DNA of 22,856 nucleotides from Phyllobacteriaceae bacterium (GTDB lineage: Bacteria > Pseudomonadota > Alphaproteobacteria > Rhizobiales > Rhizobiaceae), in NCBI GenBank assembly GCA_024645155.1, contig JAHEGF010000018.1, positions 1 through 22,856 of the forward strand, written 5' to 3'. The stretch's first letter is position 1, and each line of letters begins with the position of its first letter. Positions 1-8,161 of the stretch are shown here, in pieces. Below the pieces are notes generated by a model. It was not told the origin of the DNA. It searched no databases and saw nothing but the letters and a program-made list of their open reading frames with translations. A program made the translations under genes and the position numbers.

Positions 1-1372
1 CGGCTTCTTTGACAGCCTCGCTCATGGTCGGATGGGCATGACAGGTGCGCCCGAGATCCTCTGACGATCCGCCAAATTCCATCAGCACCGCCGCTTCGTG
101 GATCATTTCGCCAGCACCCTTGCCGAGAATGTGGACGCCAAGAATGCGGTCGGTCTTCTTGTCGGCGAGGATTTTCACAAACCCGTCGGATGCCACCATG
201 GCACGGGCGCGGCCATTGGCGCTGAACGGGAACTTGGCGACCTTGAAGTCAACGCCTTCCGCTTTCAGTTCATCCTGGGTTTTGCCGATCGACGCGACTT
301 CCGGTTCGGTATAGACGACGCCCGGAATGACGCCGTAATTCACGTGGCCAGCCTGGCCGGCGATGATTTCGGCAACGGCCACACCTTCGTCCTCGGCCTT
401 GTGTGCCAGCATCGGTCCGGCAATGACATCGCCGATCGCGTAGATGCCGGGAATGCTGGTCAAATAATGATTATCGACATGAACCCGCCCGCGTTCATCA
501 AGGGTGACGCCGGCCTTCTCGAGCCCGAGACCCCCGGTGAAGGGTTTGCGTCCGGTGGCAACCAGCACGACGTCGGCATCAAGTGATTCACTGTCGCCGC
601 CTTTTACCGGTTCGAAGGTGACGGTTGCCCCACCGCGCTTCTTCTTGACACCGGTAACCTTGGTGCCAGTACGGATCGCCAAGCCCTGTTTTTCGAGCAT
701 GCGCTTGAAGTTCTTGGCTATTTCGCTGTCCATCCCACCGAGCACGAAGTCGAGATACTCGATCACGGTCACCTTGGCGCCGAGGCGCGCCCAGACAGAA
801 CCGAGCTCGAGGCCGATTACACCGCCGCCAACGACCACGAGATGACCCGGCACCTTGGCCAGATCAAGCGCGCCGGTCGATGAGACGATGGTTTTTTCGT
901 CAATAGCAATTTCGACACCCGGAATGCCGGCGACGTCTGACCCGGTGGCTATAACGATATTCTTTGCCTCGATTTCCTCGACCTTTCCATCGGCGCCTTT
1001 CACCGAGACCTTGCCTTCACCCAGAACCTGTCCCGTTCCGGCAATGGTGTCGATCTTGTTCTTCTTCAATAGAAATGCGACGCCATCAACATTGGCTTTC
1101 ACGACGGCATCCTTGTGCGCCATCATCTTTTTCAGGTTCATTTTCGGCTTGCCGGTTTCTATGCCGAGTTGCGGAAACACGTGGCCGGCTTCCGCAAACA
1201 TCGCAGACGCATGCAGCAGGGCCTTTGAGGGGATACAACCGATGTTCAGGCAGGTGCCACCAAACGTTTCACGTTTTTCGATGACCGCGGTTTTCAGACC
1301 AAGCTGAGCGGCCTTGATGGCGCAGACATAGCCGCCGGGGCCGGTTCCGATCACAACGACATCGTAAGACAT
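1..1372 (-). CDS. lpdA: Dihydrolipoyl dehydrogenase (E3), C-terminus cut by window edge
   Basis: E3 flavoprotein of 2-oxo acid dehydrogenase complexes; it reoxidises the dihydrolipoyl arm of E2 with NAD+. 457 codons are visible and the family has about 465, so only a few residues are missing. The N-terminus has the FAD-binding glycine motif GTGPGG (residues 9-14) and the redox disulfide CLNIGC (Cys41, Cys46). Near the window edge is the catalytic dyad motif HPTMSE (His447, Glu452). The ATG at 1372 is preceded by AAGGA about six bases upstream, which supports this start. It lies 23 bases downstream of the dehydrogenase gene and is the last visible gene of the mdh-suc operon. Its position next to sucAB suggests it serves the 2-oxoglutarate complex, though E3 is often shared between complexes. 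Identity is certain from the motifs. Confidence 0.97.
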   Translation of the reverse strand, partial: MSYDVVVIGTGPGGYVCAIKAAQLGLKTAVIEKRETFGGTCLNIGCIPSKALLHASAMFAEAGHVFPQLGIETGKPKMNLKKMMAHKDAVVKANVDGVAFLLKKNKIDTIAGTGQVLGEGKVSVKGADGKVEEIEAKNIVIATGSDVAGIPGVEIAIDEKTIVSSTGALDLAKVPGHLVVVGGGVIGLELGSVWARLGAKVTVIEYLDFVLGGMDSEIAKNFKRMLEKQGLAIRTGTKVTGVKKKRGGATVTFEPVKGGDSESLDADVVLVATGRKPFTGGLGLEKAGVTLDERGRVHVDNHYLTSIPGIYAIGDVIAGPMLAHKAEDEGVAVAEIIAGQAGHVNYGVIPGVVYTEPEVASIGKTQDELKAEGVDFKVAKFPFSANGRARAMVASDGFVKILADKKTDRILGVHILGKGAGEMIHEAAVLMEFGGSSEDLGRTCHAHPTMSEAVKEA

Positions 1373-1395
1373 GACAGTTCCTTCAATCTCTAGTT

Positions 1396-2151
1396 TCAGC
1401 GCCCACCGCTTACATCGATGATGGCGCCTGTTGTATAGGATGCGGCATCCGATAGCAGCCACAAAACGGCTTCGGCAACTTCATGCGCCGTGCCTTCCCG
1501 CATCATGGGAACGCTACCGCGCAATTGCGCAATGCGATTCGGTTCACCACCCGAGGCGTGGATTTCGGTATCGATAATGCCCGGACGGACAGCGTTGACC
1601 CGAATGCCTTCCTGGGCAACCTCGCGGGCAAGTCCCACGGTGAACGTGTCGATTGCACCCTTTGATGCGGCATAGTCAACATACTGGCCGGAACCGCCTA
1701 GAATGGCGGCAACCGATGACAGGTTGACGATGGCACCGCCAGAGCCGCCGTGTTTTACCGACATGCGGCGCACAGCCTCGGCTGCGCACAAAACGGAACC
1801 GGTGATGTTGACCCGCATCATGCGGTCGAGGCGTTCTGCAGTCATCTCATCGACACGCGATTTCTTGTCAACGATCCCGGCGTTGTTGACCAGTGCATCA
1901 AGGCGGCCAAATCGCTGGTCAACTTCACCGAACATAGCCTCGATGTCGCGGGCCGAGCCGACATCGCCACGAACCGGAAAAGCCTCGCCGCCGGCAGCTA
2001 TGATCTCACCAACCACAGTTTCTGCGGCGGCCTTGTTGGTAACGAAATTGACCGCCACCCGGTAGCCCGAGCTGGCTGCCAGAATTGCGACGGCCGCACC
2101 GATACCACGTGATCCGCCGGTGACGAGAAGTGATTTTGCGGCTCCACTCAT
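1396..2151 (-). CDS. SDR family NAD(P)-dependent oxidoreductase
   Basis: Classical short-chain dehydrogenase/reductase of 251 residues, the usual length. It has the cofactor motif TGGSRGIG (11-18), NNAG (89-92), the catalytic set Asn115, Ser146, Tyr160, Lys164 (YAASK), and the RPG turn after the active site. It resembles glucose/3-oxoacyl-ACP reductase-like SDRs, but the substrate cannot be read from sequence. The ATG at 2151 overlaps the stop of the upstream gene as ATGA, which suggests translational coupling and decides the start over an 11-codon in-frame extension. lpdA follows 23 bases downstream. I recall an SDR near suc/lpd genes in rhizobial genomes, so its presence may be conserved rather than accidental, but I cannot check this. 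Confidence 0.9.
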   Translation of the reverse strand: MSGAAKSLLVTGGSRGIGAAVAILAASSGYRVAVNFVTNKAAAETVVGEIIAAGGEAFPVRGDVGSARDIEAMFGEVDQRFGRLDALVNNAGIVDKKSRVDEMTAERLDRMMRVNITGSVLCAAEAVRRMSVKHGGSGGAIVNLSSVAAILGGSGQYVDYAASKGAIDTFTVGLAREVAQEGIRVNAVRPGIIDTEIHASGGEPNRIAQLRGSVPMMREGTAHEVAEAVLWLLSDAASYTTGAIIDVSGGR

Positions 2152-2645
2152 TCCTGGCACCCCGAAAGGTCGAAGACATCCCATGGAACGTTGCCGGTTT
2201 TATCGCCGTATATGGGCGAATAGCGAACTGCACGGCCGATATCCGGCAAAAGGATGCGGGCAGCTGCAGCCTCGCCCTGCGGCGGCAACAGATCGACGGC
2301 ACCGTCACCGGCGATTGTGTAAACGACCCCCTGCCAGATCGTGCAAGCATCGAGTTCGGCGCCTGTAGCATCACCCTCGGGGCAATCATGGGTTATGATG
2401 CCGTTCGGGCGGGCAACGCCATTGTTCCAGATGACGACTCCATCCAGCACCAGACCCATGTCGGCAAACAACATGCGAAAGGCATTGGCGGTCGTTGCGG
2501 CGGCTTCGACTACCGGCCTAAACTCCAGTGAAACCGAACTTTCCCCGTCTGAATACACTGCCAGTTCCTGCGGGCAGGCGGCTTGTACCGGACTGCCGGT
2601 CAATAGCGGTAACATGGCTGCGGCAACCGTAATGCGGGTGATCAA
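2148..2645 (-). CDS. Secreted four-cysteine protein of unknown function in the suc operon
   Basis: 165-residue protein that I do not recognise. It begins with a typical Sec signal peptide (about residues 1-23, ending VQAA), so the mature protein should be periplasmic. Mature Cys24, Cys88, Cys101 and Cys163 could form two disulfides. The rest is mostly short beta-like stretches with a conserved-looking patch PNGII-HDCPEGD near residues 80-92. The start is a TTG at 2645 with a good GGAGG five bases upstream; the first internal ATG (codon 11) would destroy the signal peptide. It starts 19 bases after the sucB stop, and its own stop overlaps the next start (ATGA). A secreted protein within a cytosolic TCA-cycle operon is unexpected; co-transcription is inferred from spacing only. 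Confidence 0.8.
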   Translation of the reverse strand: MITRITVAAAMLPLLTGSPVQAACPQELAVYSDGESSVSLEFRPVVEAAATTANAFRMLFADMGLVLDGVVIWNNGVARPNGIITHDCPEGDATGAELDACTIWQGVVYTIAGDGAVDLLPPQGEAAAARILLPDIGRAVRYSPIYGDKTGNVPWDVFDLSGCQE

Positions 2646-2664
2646 TGGCGCCTCCGGAATTGGG

Positions 2665-3885
2665 TTAAAGGTCGAGGACCAGCCGTTCGGGATCCTCGAG
2701 GCTTTCCTTGACGCGAACCAGGAATGTCACCGCTTCCTTGCCGTCAACGATCCGGTGGTCATAGGACAGCGCGAGATACATCATCGGCCGGATGACAACC
2801 TGCCCGCCGACCGCCATCGGCCGGTCCTGTATCTTGTGCATACCGAGAATACCCGATTGCGGCGCGTTGAGTATCGGCGTCGACATCAGCGATCCGTAAA
2901 CGCCGCCATTGGAGATCGTGAAGGTTCCGCCCTGCATGTCGGACATTGCCAGGTTGCCGTCGCGGGCGGCAACACCAAGCCTGCCGATCTCCTTTTCAAC
3001 CTCGGCGACCGACATCTGGTCGGCGTCGCGGACCACCGGTACTACCAGGCCCTTGTCCGTGCCGACGGCAACGCCGATATGGCAGTAATTCTTGTAGATG
3101 ATGTCGGTTCCGTCGATCTCGGCGTTGACCGCCGGTATCTCCTTCAAGGCGTGAGTCACCGCCCTTGTAAAGAACCCCATGAAACCGAGCTTGACGCCAT
3201 GTTTCCGTTCGAAAACATCCTTGTACTTCCTGCGCAATTCCATGACCGCGCCCATATCAACCTCGTTGAAGGTGGTGAGCATCGCTGCGGTCGCCTGGGC
3301 ATCCTTCAGGCGACGCGCAATTGTCTGGCGAAGCCTGGTCATGCGGACCCGCTCTTCGCGTGCCTCGTCATCAGTTGATGAGGGTGCGCGTGCGGCCACC
3401 GGTGTCTTGGCAACCTCCTCGGCGGCAGGTTTTGCCAGCGCATCGATAACATCGCCTTTCAGTATCTGGCCGCGCTTGCCGGTACCCGAAACCTGATCGG
3501 CGGTCATCGCGTTCTCGGCCATCATCTTTGCGGCAGATGGCGCCGGTGGCATCGTGCCGGAAGGAGAAGCTGCAGGAACAGCGGGTTTTTCGGTGACAGG
3601 TTTTGCATCCGACTTCGTTTCGGCAGGCTTGGCTGCAGGCGCACCTTCACCTTCGGCAATCATGCCCAAAAGGGCATTGACCTCGACGGTGGTCCCCTCG
3701 GCGGCGATGATTTCCGACAGCGTACCGGCAGCAGGAGCGGGCACTTCTATCGTCACCTTGTCGGTTTCCAGTTCGACCAACGGTTCGTCGGTCGCTATGG
3801 CCTCGCCGGCCTTCTTGAACCATTTGCCAATGGTTGCCTCTGATACGGATTCACCCAGTGTCGGTACGCGGATTTCGGTGGCCAT
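2665..3885 (-). CDS. sucB: Dihydrolipoamide succinyltransferase (E2 of 2-oxoglutarate dehydrogenase)
   Basis: E2 core of the 2-oxoglutarate dehydrogenase complex; it transfers the succinyl group from lipoyl-lysine to CoA. 406 residues, normal for the family. A single lipoyl domain (about 1-77) carries the modification site ETDKVTIEV with Lys43. It is followed by an Ala/Pro-rich linker, a peripheral-subunit-binding domain around 125-155 (GTGKRGQILKGDV), and the catalytic domain ending in SYDHRIVDG, where His377 and Asp381 are the acyltransferase residues. One lipoyl domain and the SucB-like catalytic sequence argue against pyruvate dehydrogenase E2. It lies 32 bases after sucA. The ribosome binding site is weak (GAAAGAAAATCC before the ATG). 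Confidence 0.97.
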   Translation of the reverse strand: MATEIRVPTLGESVSEATIGKWFKKAGEAIATDEPLVELETDKVTIEVPAPAAGTLSEIIAAEGTTVEVNALLGMIAEGEGAPAAKPAETKSDAKPVTEKPAVPAASPSGTMPPAPSAAKMMAENAMTADQVSGTGKRGQILKGDVIDALAKPAAEEVAKTPVAARAPSSTDDEAREERVRMTRLRQTIARRLKDAQATAAMLTTFNEVDMGAVMELRRKYKDVFERKHGVKLGFMGFFTRAVTHALKEIPAVNAEIDGTDIIYKNYCHIGVAVGTDKGLVVPVVRDADQMSVAEVEKEIGRLGVAARDGNLAMSDMQGGTFTISNGGVYGSLMSTPILNAPQSGILGMHKIQDRPMAVGGQVVIRPMMYLALSYDHRIVDGKEAVTFLVRVKESLEDPERLVLDL

Positions 3886-3917
3886 GGATTTTCTTTCGTT
3901 ACCAATAAATGAGTTGC

Positions 3918-6914
3918 CTAATCTCCGAGAGCATCCTCGAGGAAGGCGGCAAGCTGTTCAAGGTGTTTGGACATCATCCCGGTAGCCGTCGATGCAGCCG
4001 ATGGCCGCCCGGTGTAGCGGACCCGCTGATGCTTGGCCTCGATATGTGCCAGCACCCATTCCAGATAGGGGTCGATGAAGGACCACGCACCCATGTTCTT
4101 GGGCTCTTCCTGGCACCAGATCATCTCGGCGTTGCGGAAGCGGGACAATTCATTGATCAGGGCCTTGGCGGGGAAGGGATAAAGCTGCTCTAGCCGCAGC
4201 AGATAGATATCGTTGATGCCGCGTTTTTCGCGTTCTTCGTAGAGATCATAGTATACCTTGCCCGAACACATGACCACGCGGCGTATCTTTGAATCCTTGA
4301 CCAGCTTTATCGGCTGATCCTTGAGATATTCTGCATCGTCCCACAGCAGGCGATGGAAGGAACTTTCGCCAGACATGTCGGCGAGTGTCGATACGGCCCG
4401 CTTGTGACGCAGCAGCGATTTCGGGGTCATCAGGATCAGTGGCTTGCGAAAATCGCGGCGCAACTGGCGGCGCAGGATGTGGAACAGGTTTGAAGGTGTG
4501 GTGCAACTGGCGACCTGCATGTTGTCTTCGGCGCAAAGCTGGAGAAAACGTTCCAGGCGCGCCGAGGAATGCTCCGGTCCCTGGCCCTCGTAGCCGTGCG
4601 GAAGCATGCACACGAGGCCGGACATGCGCAGCCACTTGCGTTCGCCCGATGAAATGAACTGGTCGAACAGAACCTGCGCGCCGTTGGCGAAGTCGCCGAA
4701 CTGGGCTTCCCAAATCGTAAGCGCCCGCGGTTCGGCAAGCGAGAAGCCGTATTCAAATCCAAGCACTGCCTCTTCCGACAGCATCGAATTGATGACTTCA
4801 TAATTTGATTGGGTGTTCGACAGGTTGTTGAGCGGGATGTAGCGCGCTTCATTGTCCTGGTCGTAGAGAACTGAATGGCGCTGGGAGAACGTGCCGCGCT
4901 CGCAATCCTGGCCCGACAGGCGGACCGGGTGACCTTCGGCGAGCAACGAGCCAAAGGCCAGGGACTCGCCCATGGCCCAGTCGATGCCCTCGCCGCTTTC
5001 TATCATGGCGGCACGGTTTGCCATGAAACGCTGGATGGTCTTGTGGGCGCGGAATGTCTCGGGAACCTCGGAGAGCTTCTTGCCGATATCTTTCAGCGTT
5101 CCGATGGAGACAGCGGTCTTGCCACGGCGCAATTCGTCGGCGGAATCTGCGGTACGCATTCCCGACCAGGCGCCGTCAAGCCAGTCGGCCTTGTTGGGCT
5201 TGTAGGAATTGGCGGTTTCAAATTCACTTTCCAGATGGGCGCGCCAATCGGCACGCATCTTTTCGAACTCACCTTCGGTGAGCTGGCCTTCCTCGACAAG
5301 CTTGCTGCCATAAAGTTGAACAGTTGTCTGGTGGGAGCGGATTTTCGCGTACATCAGCGGCTGGGTGAAGGCCGGTTCGTCACCTTCATTGTGCCCGAAA
5401 CGGCGATAGCAGAACATGTCGATGACCACCGGTTTCTTGAACAGCATCCGGAACTCGATGGCGACCTTTGCCGCATAGACCACGGCTTCGGGATCATCGC
5501 CGTTGACGTGGAAGATCGGCGCCTCGATCATCTTGGCGACGTCCGAGGGATAAGGCGACGAGCGGGAAAAACGCGGGTTGGTCGTAAAGCCGATCTGGTT
5601 GTTGATGATGAAGTGGATGGAACCGGCGGTCCTATGGCCGCGCAGGCCCGACAGGCCGAAGCATTCGGCAACCACGCCCTGGCCGGCAAAGGCGGCATCG
5701 CCATGCAACAGCATTGGCAGCACCTTGACGCGTTCTTCCAGCGGGACGATTTCCTCACGCTTGCGGTTGGCAACCTGGTCCTGTTTGGCGCGCGCCTTGC
5801 CGAGCACGACCGGATTGACAATTTCAAGGTGCGACGGATTGGCGGTCAGCGACAGGTGGACATTGTTGCCATCGAATTCGCGGTCGGACGATGCACCGAG
5901 ATGATATTTGACGTCGCCCGATCCCTCGACTTCATCGGGCGCAAACGATCCGCCCTTGAACTCGTGAAAAATGGCGCGATGCGGCTTGGCCATCACCTGG
6001 GACAGGACGTTCAGCCGGCCGCGGTGGGCCATGCCGAAAACGATGTCCGTCAATCCCATCTGGCCGCCGCGCTTGATGATCTGCTCCATCGCGGGAATCA
6101 GCGATTCGCCGCCATCAAGACCAAACCGTTTAGTGCCCTTGTACTTGGTGTCGATGAACTGCTCGAAGCCTTCCGACTCAATCAGTTTTTGTAGGATTGC
6201 GATCTTGCCGCGCGGAGTGAACTCCACACCCTTGTCCGGTCCCTCAATACGCTCCTGAATCCAGGATTTTTCCTGTGGGTTTGAGATGTGCATGAATTCA
6301 ACGCCAATGGTCGAACAATAGGTCCGCTTGAGAATTTCGATCATCTCGCGGATGGTCGCGTATTCAAGGCCGAGAACATTGTCGATGAAAATCCGGCGGT
6401 CATAGTCGGTTTCGGTAAATCCGTAGGCTTCCGGTGAGAGTTCGTTGTAATCCTCTTTTTTCTCGGCAATGCCGAGCGGGTCGAGGTTGGCGTGCAGGTG
6501 GCCGCGCATGCGATAGGCGCGGATCATCATGATGGCGCGCACCGAATCGCGCGCCGCGCTTGTGATCTCCTCAATTGACATGCCCGGGCCGATTTCGCGG
6601 CGCTCGCCATCCCTGGAGATCATCTTGTCCTTGAAATGGCTTTCCAGCGCGCCCCAGTCGCCATCCAGCGCCGAAACCATCTCGCCGTTCGCCGCAATCG
6701 GCCAGTTGCTTTTTTTCCAAGATGCGCCCGAAGCATTCTTGCGCACATCGTCGGCGTTATCGCCCAGCGCCTCGAAGAACTCGCGCCATTCGGAATCCAC
6801 GGAGGACGGGTCGTCCTGGAAGTTGGCATAGGTCTCTTCGATCCAGCCGGCGTTGCCGCCATACAGGAATGAGGTCTGCGCGAAAATGTCGTTGGATTGG
6901 TCTTGTCTAGCCAT
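3918..6914 (-). CDS. sucA: 2-oxoglutarate dehydrogenase E1 component
   Basis: Thiamine-diphosphate-dependent decarboxylase that starts the 2-oxoglutarate dehydrogenase reaction. 998 residues, as expected. Visible motifs are the N-terminal FLYGGNAGWIEETY segment, HRGRLNVL, HGDAAFAGQGVVAECF, INNQIGFTT, HVNGDDPEAV (metal/ThDP region) and RFGHNEGDEPAFTQPLMY, all typical of SucA. I chose the ATG at 6914 (MARQDQ); an in-frame TTG three codons upstream also exists. No clear Shine-Dalgarno sequence is visible. Instead, a 6-bp hairpin (6923-6940) sits just upstream in an unusually hairpin-rich spacer. Preceded by sucD (124-base gap) and followed by sucB (32-base gap). Confidence 0.98.
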   Translation of the reverse strand: MARQDQSNDIFAQTSFLYGGNAGWIEETYANFQDDPSSVDSEWREFFEALGDNADDVRKNASGASWKKSNWPIAANGEMVSALDGDWGALESHFKDKMISRDGERREIGPGMSIEEITSAARDSVRAIMMIRAYRMRGHLHANLDPLGIAEKKEDYNELSPEAYGFTETDYDRRIFIDNVLGLEYATIREMIEILKRTYCSTIGVEFMHISNPQEKSWIQERIEGPDKGVEFTPRGKIAILQKLIESEGFEQFIDTKYKGTKRFGLDGGESLIPAMEQIIKRGGQMGLTDIVFGMAHRGRLNVLSQVMAKPHRAIFHEFKGGSFAPDEVEGSGDVKYHLGASSDREFDGNNVHLSLTANPSHLEIVNPVVLGKARAKQDQVANRKREEIVPLEERVKVLPMLLHGDAAFAGQGVVAECFGLSGLRGHRTAGSIHFIINNQIGFTTNPRFSRSSPYPSDVAKMIEAPIFHVNGDDPEAVVYAAKVAIEFRMLFKKPVVIDMFCYRRFGHNEGDEPAFTQPLMYAKIRSHQTTVQLYGSKLVEEGQLTEGEFEKMRADWRAHLESEFETANSYKPNKADWLDGAWSGMRTADSADELRRGKTAVSIGTLKDIGKKLSEVPETFRAHKTIQRFMANRAAMIESGEGIDWAMGESLAFGSLLAEGHPVRLSGQDCERGTFSQRHSVLYDQDNEARYIPLNNLSNTQSNYEVINSMLSEEAVLGFEYGFSLAEPRALTIWEAQFGDFANGAQVLFDQFISSGERKWLRMSGLVCMLPHGYEGQGPEHSSARLERFLQLCAEDNMQVASCTTPSNLFHILRRQLRRDFRKPLILMTPKSLLRHKRAVSTLADMSGESSFHRLLWDDAEYLKDQPIKLVKDSKIRRVVMCSGKVYYDLYEEREKRGINDIYLLRLEQLYPFPAKALINELSRFRNAEMIWCQEEPKNMGAWSFIDPYLEWVLAHIEAKHQRVRYTGRPSAASTATGMMSKHLEQLAAFLEDALGD

Positions 6915-6922
6915 GGTACACA

Positions 6923-7020
6923 AACGAAATACGCTTCGTTCCCTTTGGACCGGCGGTGCTGTCCGCCTTTGTTTTGGCAGTTGCCTGCCCTTTTTCTTCC
7001 CTTGCGAGGCGGTTGCCGCC
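6923..7020 (-). promoter_or_regulatory. Four successive short stem-loops in the sucD-sucA spacer
   Basis: The 124-base spacer holds four perfect inverted repeats. In transcript order they are GGCGG/CCGCC with a 3-base loop (7008-7020), GGCAG/CTGCC with a 4-base loop (6976-6989), GGCGG/CCGCC with a 6-base loop (6952-6967), and AACGAA/TTCGTT with a 6-base loop (6923-6940). The last ends eight bases before the sucA ATG. None is followed by a U-run on the coding strand, so simple termination is unlikely. RNA processing, transcript stability or control of sucA translation are possible. The repeats are visible; their function is inference. Confidence 0.5.
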
Positions 7021-7038
7021 CCTGTCTTAGAACCTAGG

Positions 7039-7959
7039 TCAGCCTTTCAACAGGTTGACCAATGTGGTTCCAAGCTGTGCCGGCGACGGGGAAACGCGAA
7101 TTCCCGCTGCTTCCAGCGCTGCAATCTTGTCTTCGGCTCCACCCTTGCCGCCGGAAATGACGGCACCGGCATGGCCCATCGTGCGGCCGGGAGGCGCGGT
7201 GCGCCCGGCGATAAATCCGACTGTCGGTTTGTTGCGGCCCTTTTTGGCCTCGTCAGCGAGAAACTGCGCCGCGTCCTCCTCTGCCGATCCGCCGATCTCG
7301 CCGATCATGATGATGGACTTGGTCTCGTCGTCGGCGAGAAACATTTCCAGCATGTCGATAAACTCGGTGCCCTTGACCGGATCGCCGCCAATACCGACCG
7401 CCGTCGTCTGGCCGAGGCCCTCGTTGGTGGTCTGGAACACGGCCTCATAGGTGAGTGTGCCCGAGCGCGACAGGATGCCGACCGATCCCTTCTTGAAGAT
7501 GTTGCCGGGCATAATGCCGATCTTGCATTCGTCAGGGGTCAAAACACCCGGGCAGTTCGGGCCGATGAGACGCGACTTCGACTTGTCGAGCCTTGCCTTG
7601 ACGCGGACCATGTCCATGACCGGTACGCCTTCGGTGATGCATACGATCAGCGGGATCCGGGCGTCGATCGCTTCCATGATTGCCTCGGCGGCACCAGCCG
7701 GCGGCACATAGATGACCGAAGCGTTGGCGCCGGTGGCCTTCTTGCCTTCGGCCACGGTGGCGAAAATCGGCAATTCGGTACCGGCCGCCGCGCCTGCGCC
7801 TTCACCAGCGGTCCACGTCTCGCCACCCTTCCTGGGGTGGATGCCGCCAACCATCTTTGTGCCGTGATAGGCGAGCGCCTGCTCGGTGTGGAAGGTGCCG
7901 GTCTTGCCGGTCATGCCCTGAACCAGGACCTTGGTGTTCTTATCAACTAAAATGGACAT
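7039..7959 (-). CDS. sucD: Succinyl-CoA synthetase, alpha subunit (ADP-forming)
   Basis: Alpha subunit of succinate-CoA ligase, which makes ATP (or GTP) from succinyl-CoA with SucC. 306 residues, slightly longer than the E. coli protein. It shows the CoA-binding loop GMTGKTGTFHTEQAL (15-29), GPNCPGVLTPDECKIGIMP (133-151), and the phosphohistidine region GRTMGHAGAVISGG with His263. The ATG at 7959 has GGAAGAA about six bases upstream and gives the standard MSILVDKNTKV start; a 10-codon in-frame extension is possible but less likely. The start lies inside the end of a small upstream gene (17-base overlap), which suggests coupled translation. Confidence 0.97.
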   Translation of the reverse strand: MSILVDKNTKVLVQGMTGKTGTFHTEQALAYHGTKMVGGIHPRKGGETWTAGEGAGAAAGTELPIFATVAEGKKATGANASVIYVPPAGAAEAIMEAIDARIPLIVCITEGVPVMDMVRVKARLDKSKSRLIGPNCPGVLTPDECKIGIMPGNIFKKGSVGILSRSGTLTYEAVFQTTNEGLGQTTAVGIGGDPVKGTEFIDMLEMFLADDETKSIIMIGEIGGSAEEDAAQFLADEAKKGRNKPTVGFIAGRTAPPGRTMGHAGAVISGGKGGAEDKIAALEAAGIRVSPSPAQLGTTLVNLLKG

Positions 7960-8158
7960 CAGTTCTTCCGGTTTCCAATAGCTTTTCAATGTTTTTCAAG
8001 CGCTGGACCATTTCGCGATTGAGTGCGATTATCTCATCATTCATTGCCAGCACCTGCTCCGTTCGTGCCTGCGTGCCGCGACGAATGAACAACCATAAAG
8101 TGACAATCAGCGCCAGTGGCAGCCAGGGTGCAATTAATTGGCCAAGACCGGTATGCAC
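7943..8158 (-). CDS. Small single-pass membrane protein between sucC and sucD
   Basis: 71-residue protein that I do not recognise. Residues about 5-26 form one transmembrane helix (LGQLIAPWLPLALIVTLWLF) followed by RR, which predicts a cytosolic C-terminus. Residues 33-62 look like an amphipathic helix or short coiled coil (Ile43, Leu46, Met50, Leu54, Ile57, Leu60/61). The GTG start at 8158 is three bases past the sucC stop, and AAGGGG six bases upstream serves as ribosome binding site within the end of sucC. Its stop lies 17 bases inside sucD. This tight packing, the binding site and the coherent helix-plus-coil design support a real gene. It could tether or modulate succinyl-CoA synthetase at the membrane, but that is speculation. 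Confidence 0.72.
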   Translation of the reverse strand: MHTGLGQLIAPWLPLALIVTLWLFIRRGTQARTEQVLAMNDEIIALNREMVQRLKNIEKLLETGRTDVHFS

Positions 8159-8161
8159 TGA

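Noticed and set aside
2341..3378. Open frame of 345 codons on the plus strand opposite sucB
   Set aside because: Antisense shadow of sucB and the secreted-protein gene, no motifs.
4875..6194. Open frame of 439 codons on the plus strand opposite sucA
   Set aside because: It mirrors the codon structure of sucA, has no recognisable motif and no family-like composition; long antisense frames are common opposite GC-rich genes.
6976..6995. GGCAG/CTGCC hairpin followed by a T-rich run as a plus-strand terminator
   Set aside because: No plus-strand gene ends here; on the coding minus strand the hairpin is not followed by Ts.
6853..7950. Open frame of 365 codons on the plus strand opposite sucD
   Set aside because: Antisense shadow of sucD and the sucA start; His/Arg/Asp-rich composition without domains.
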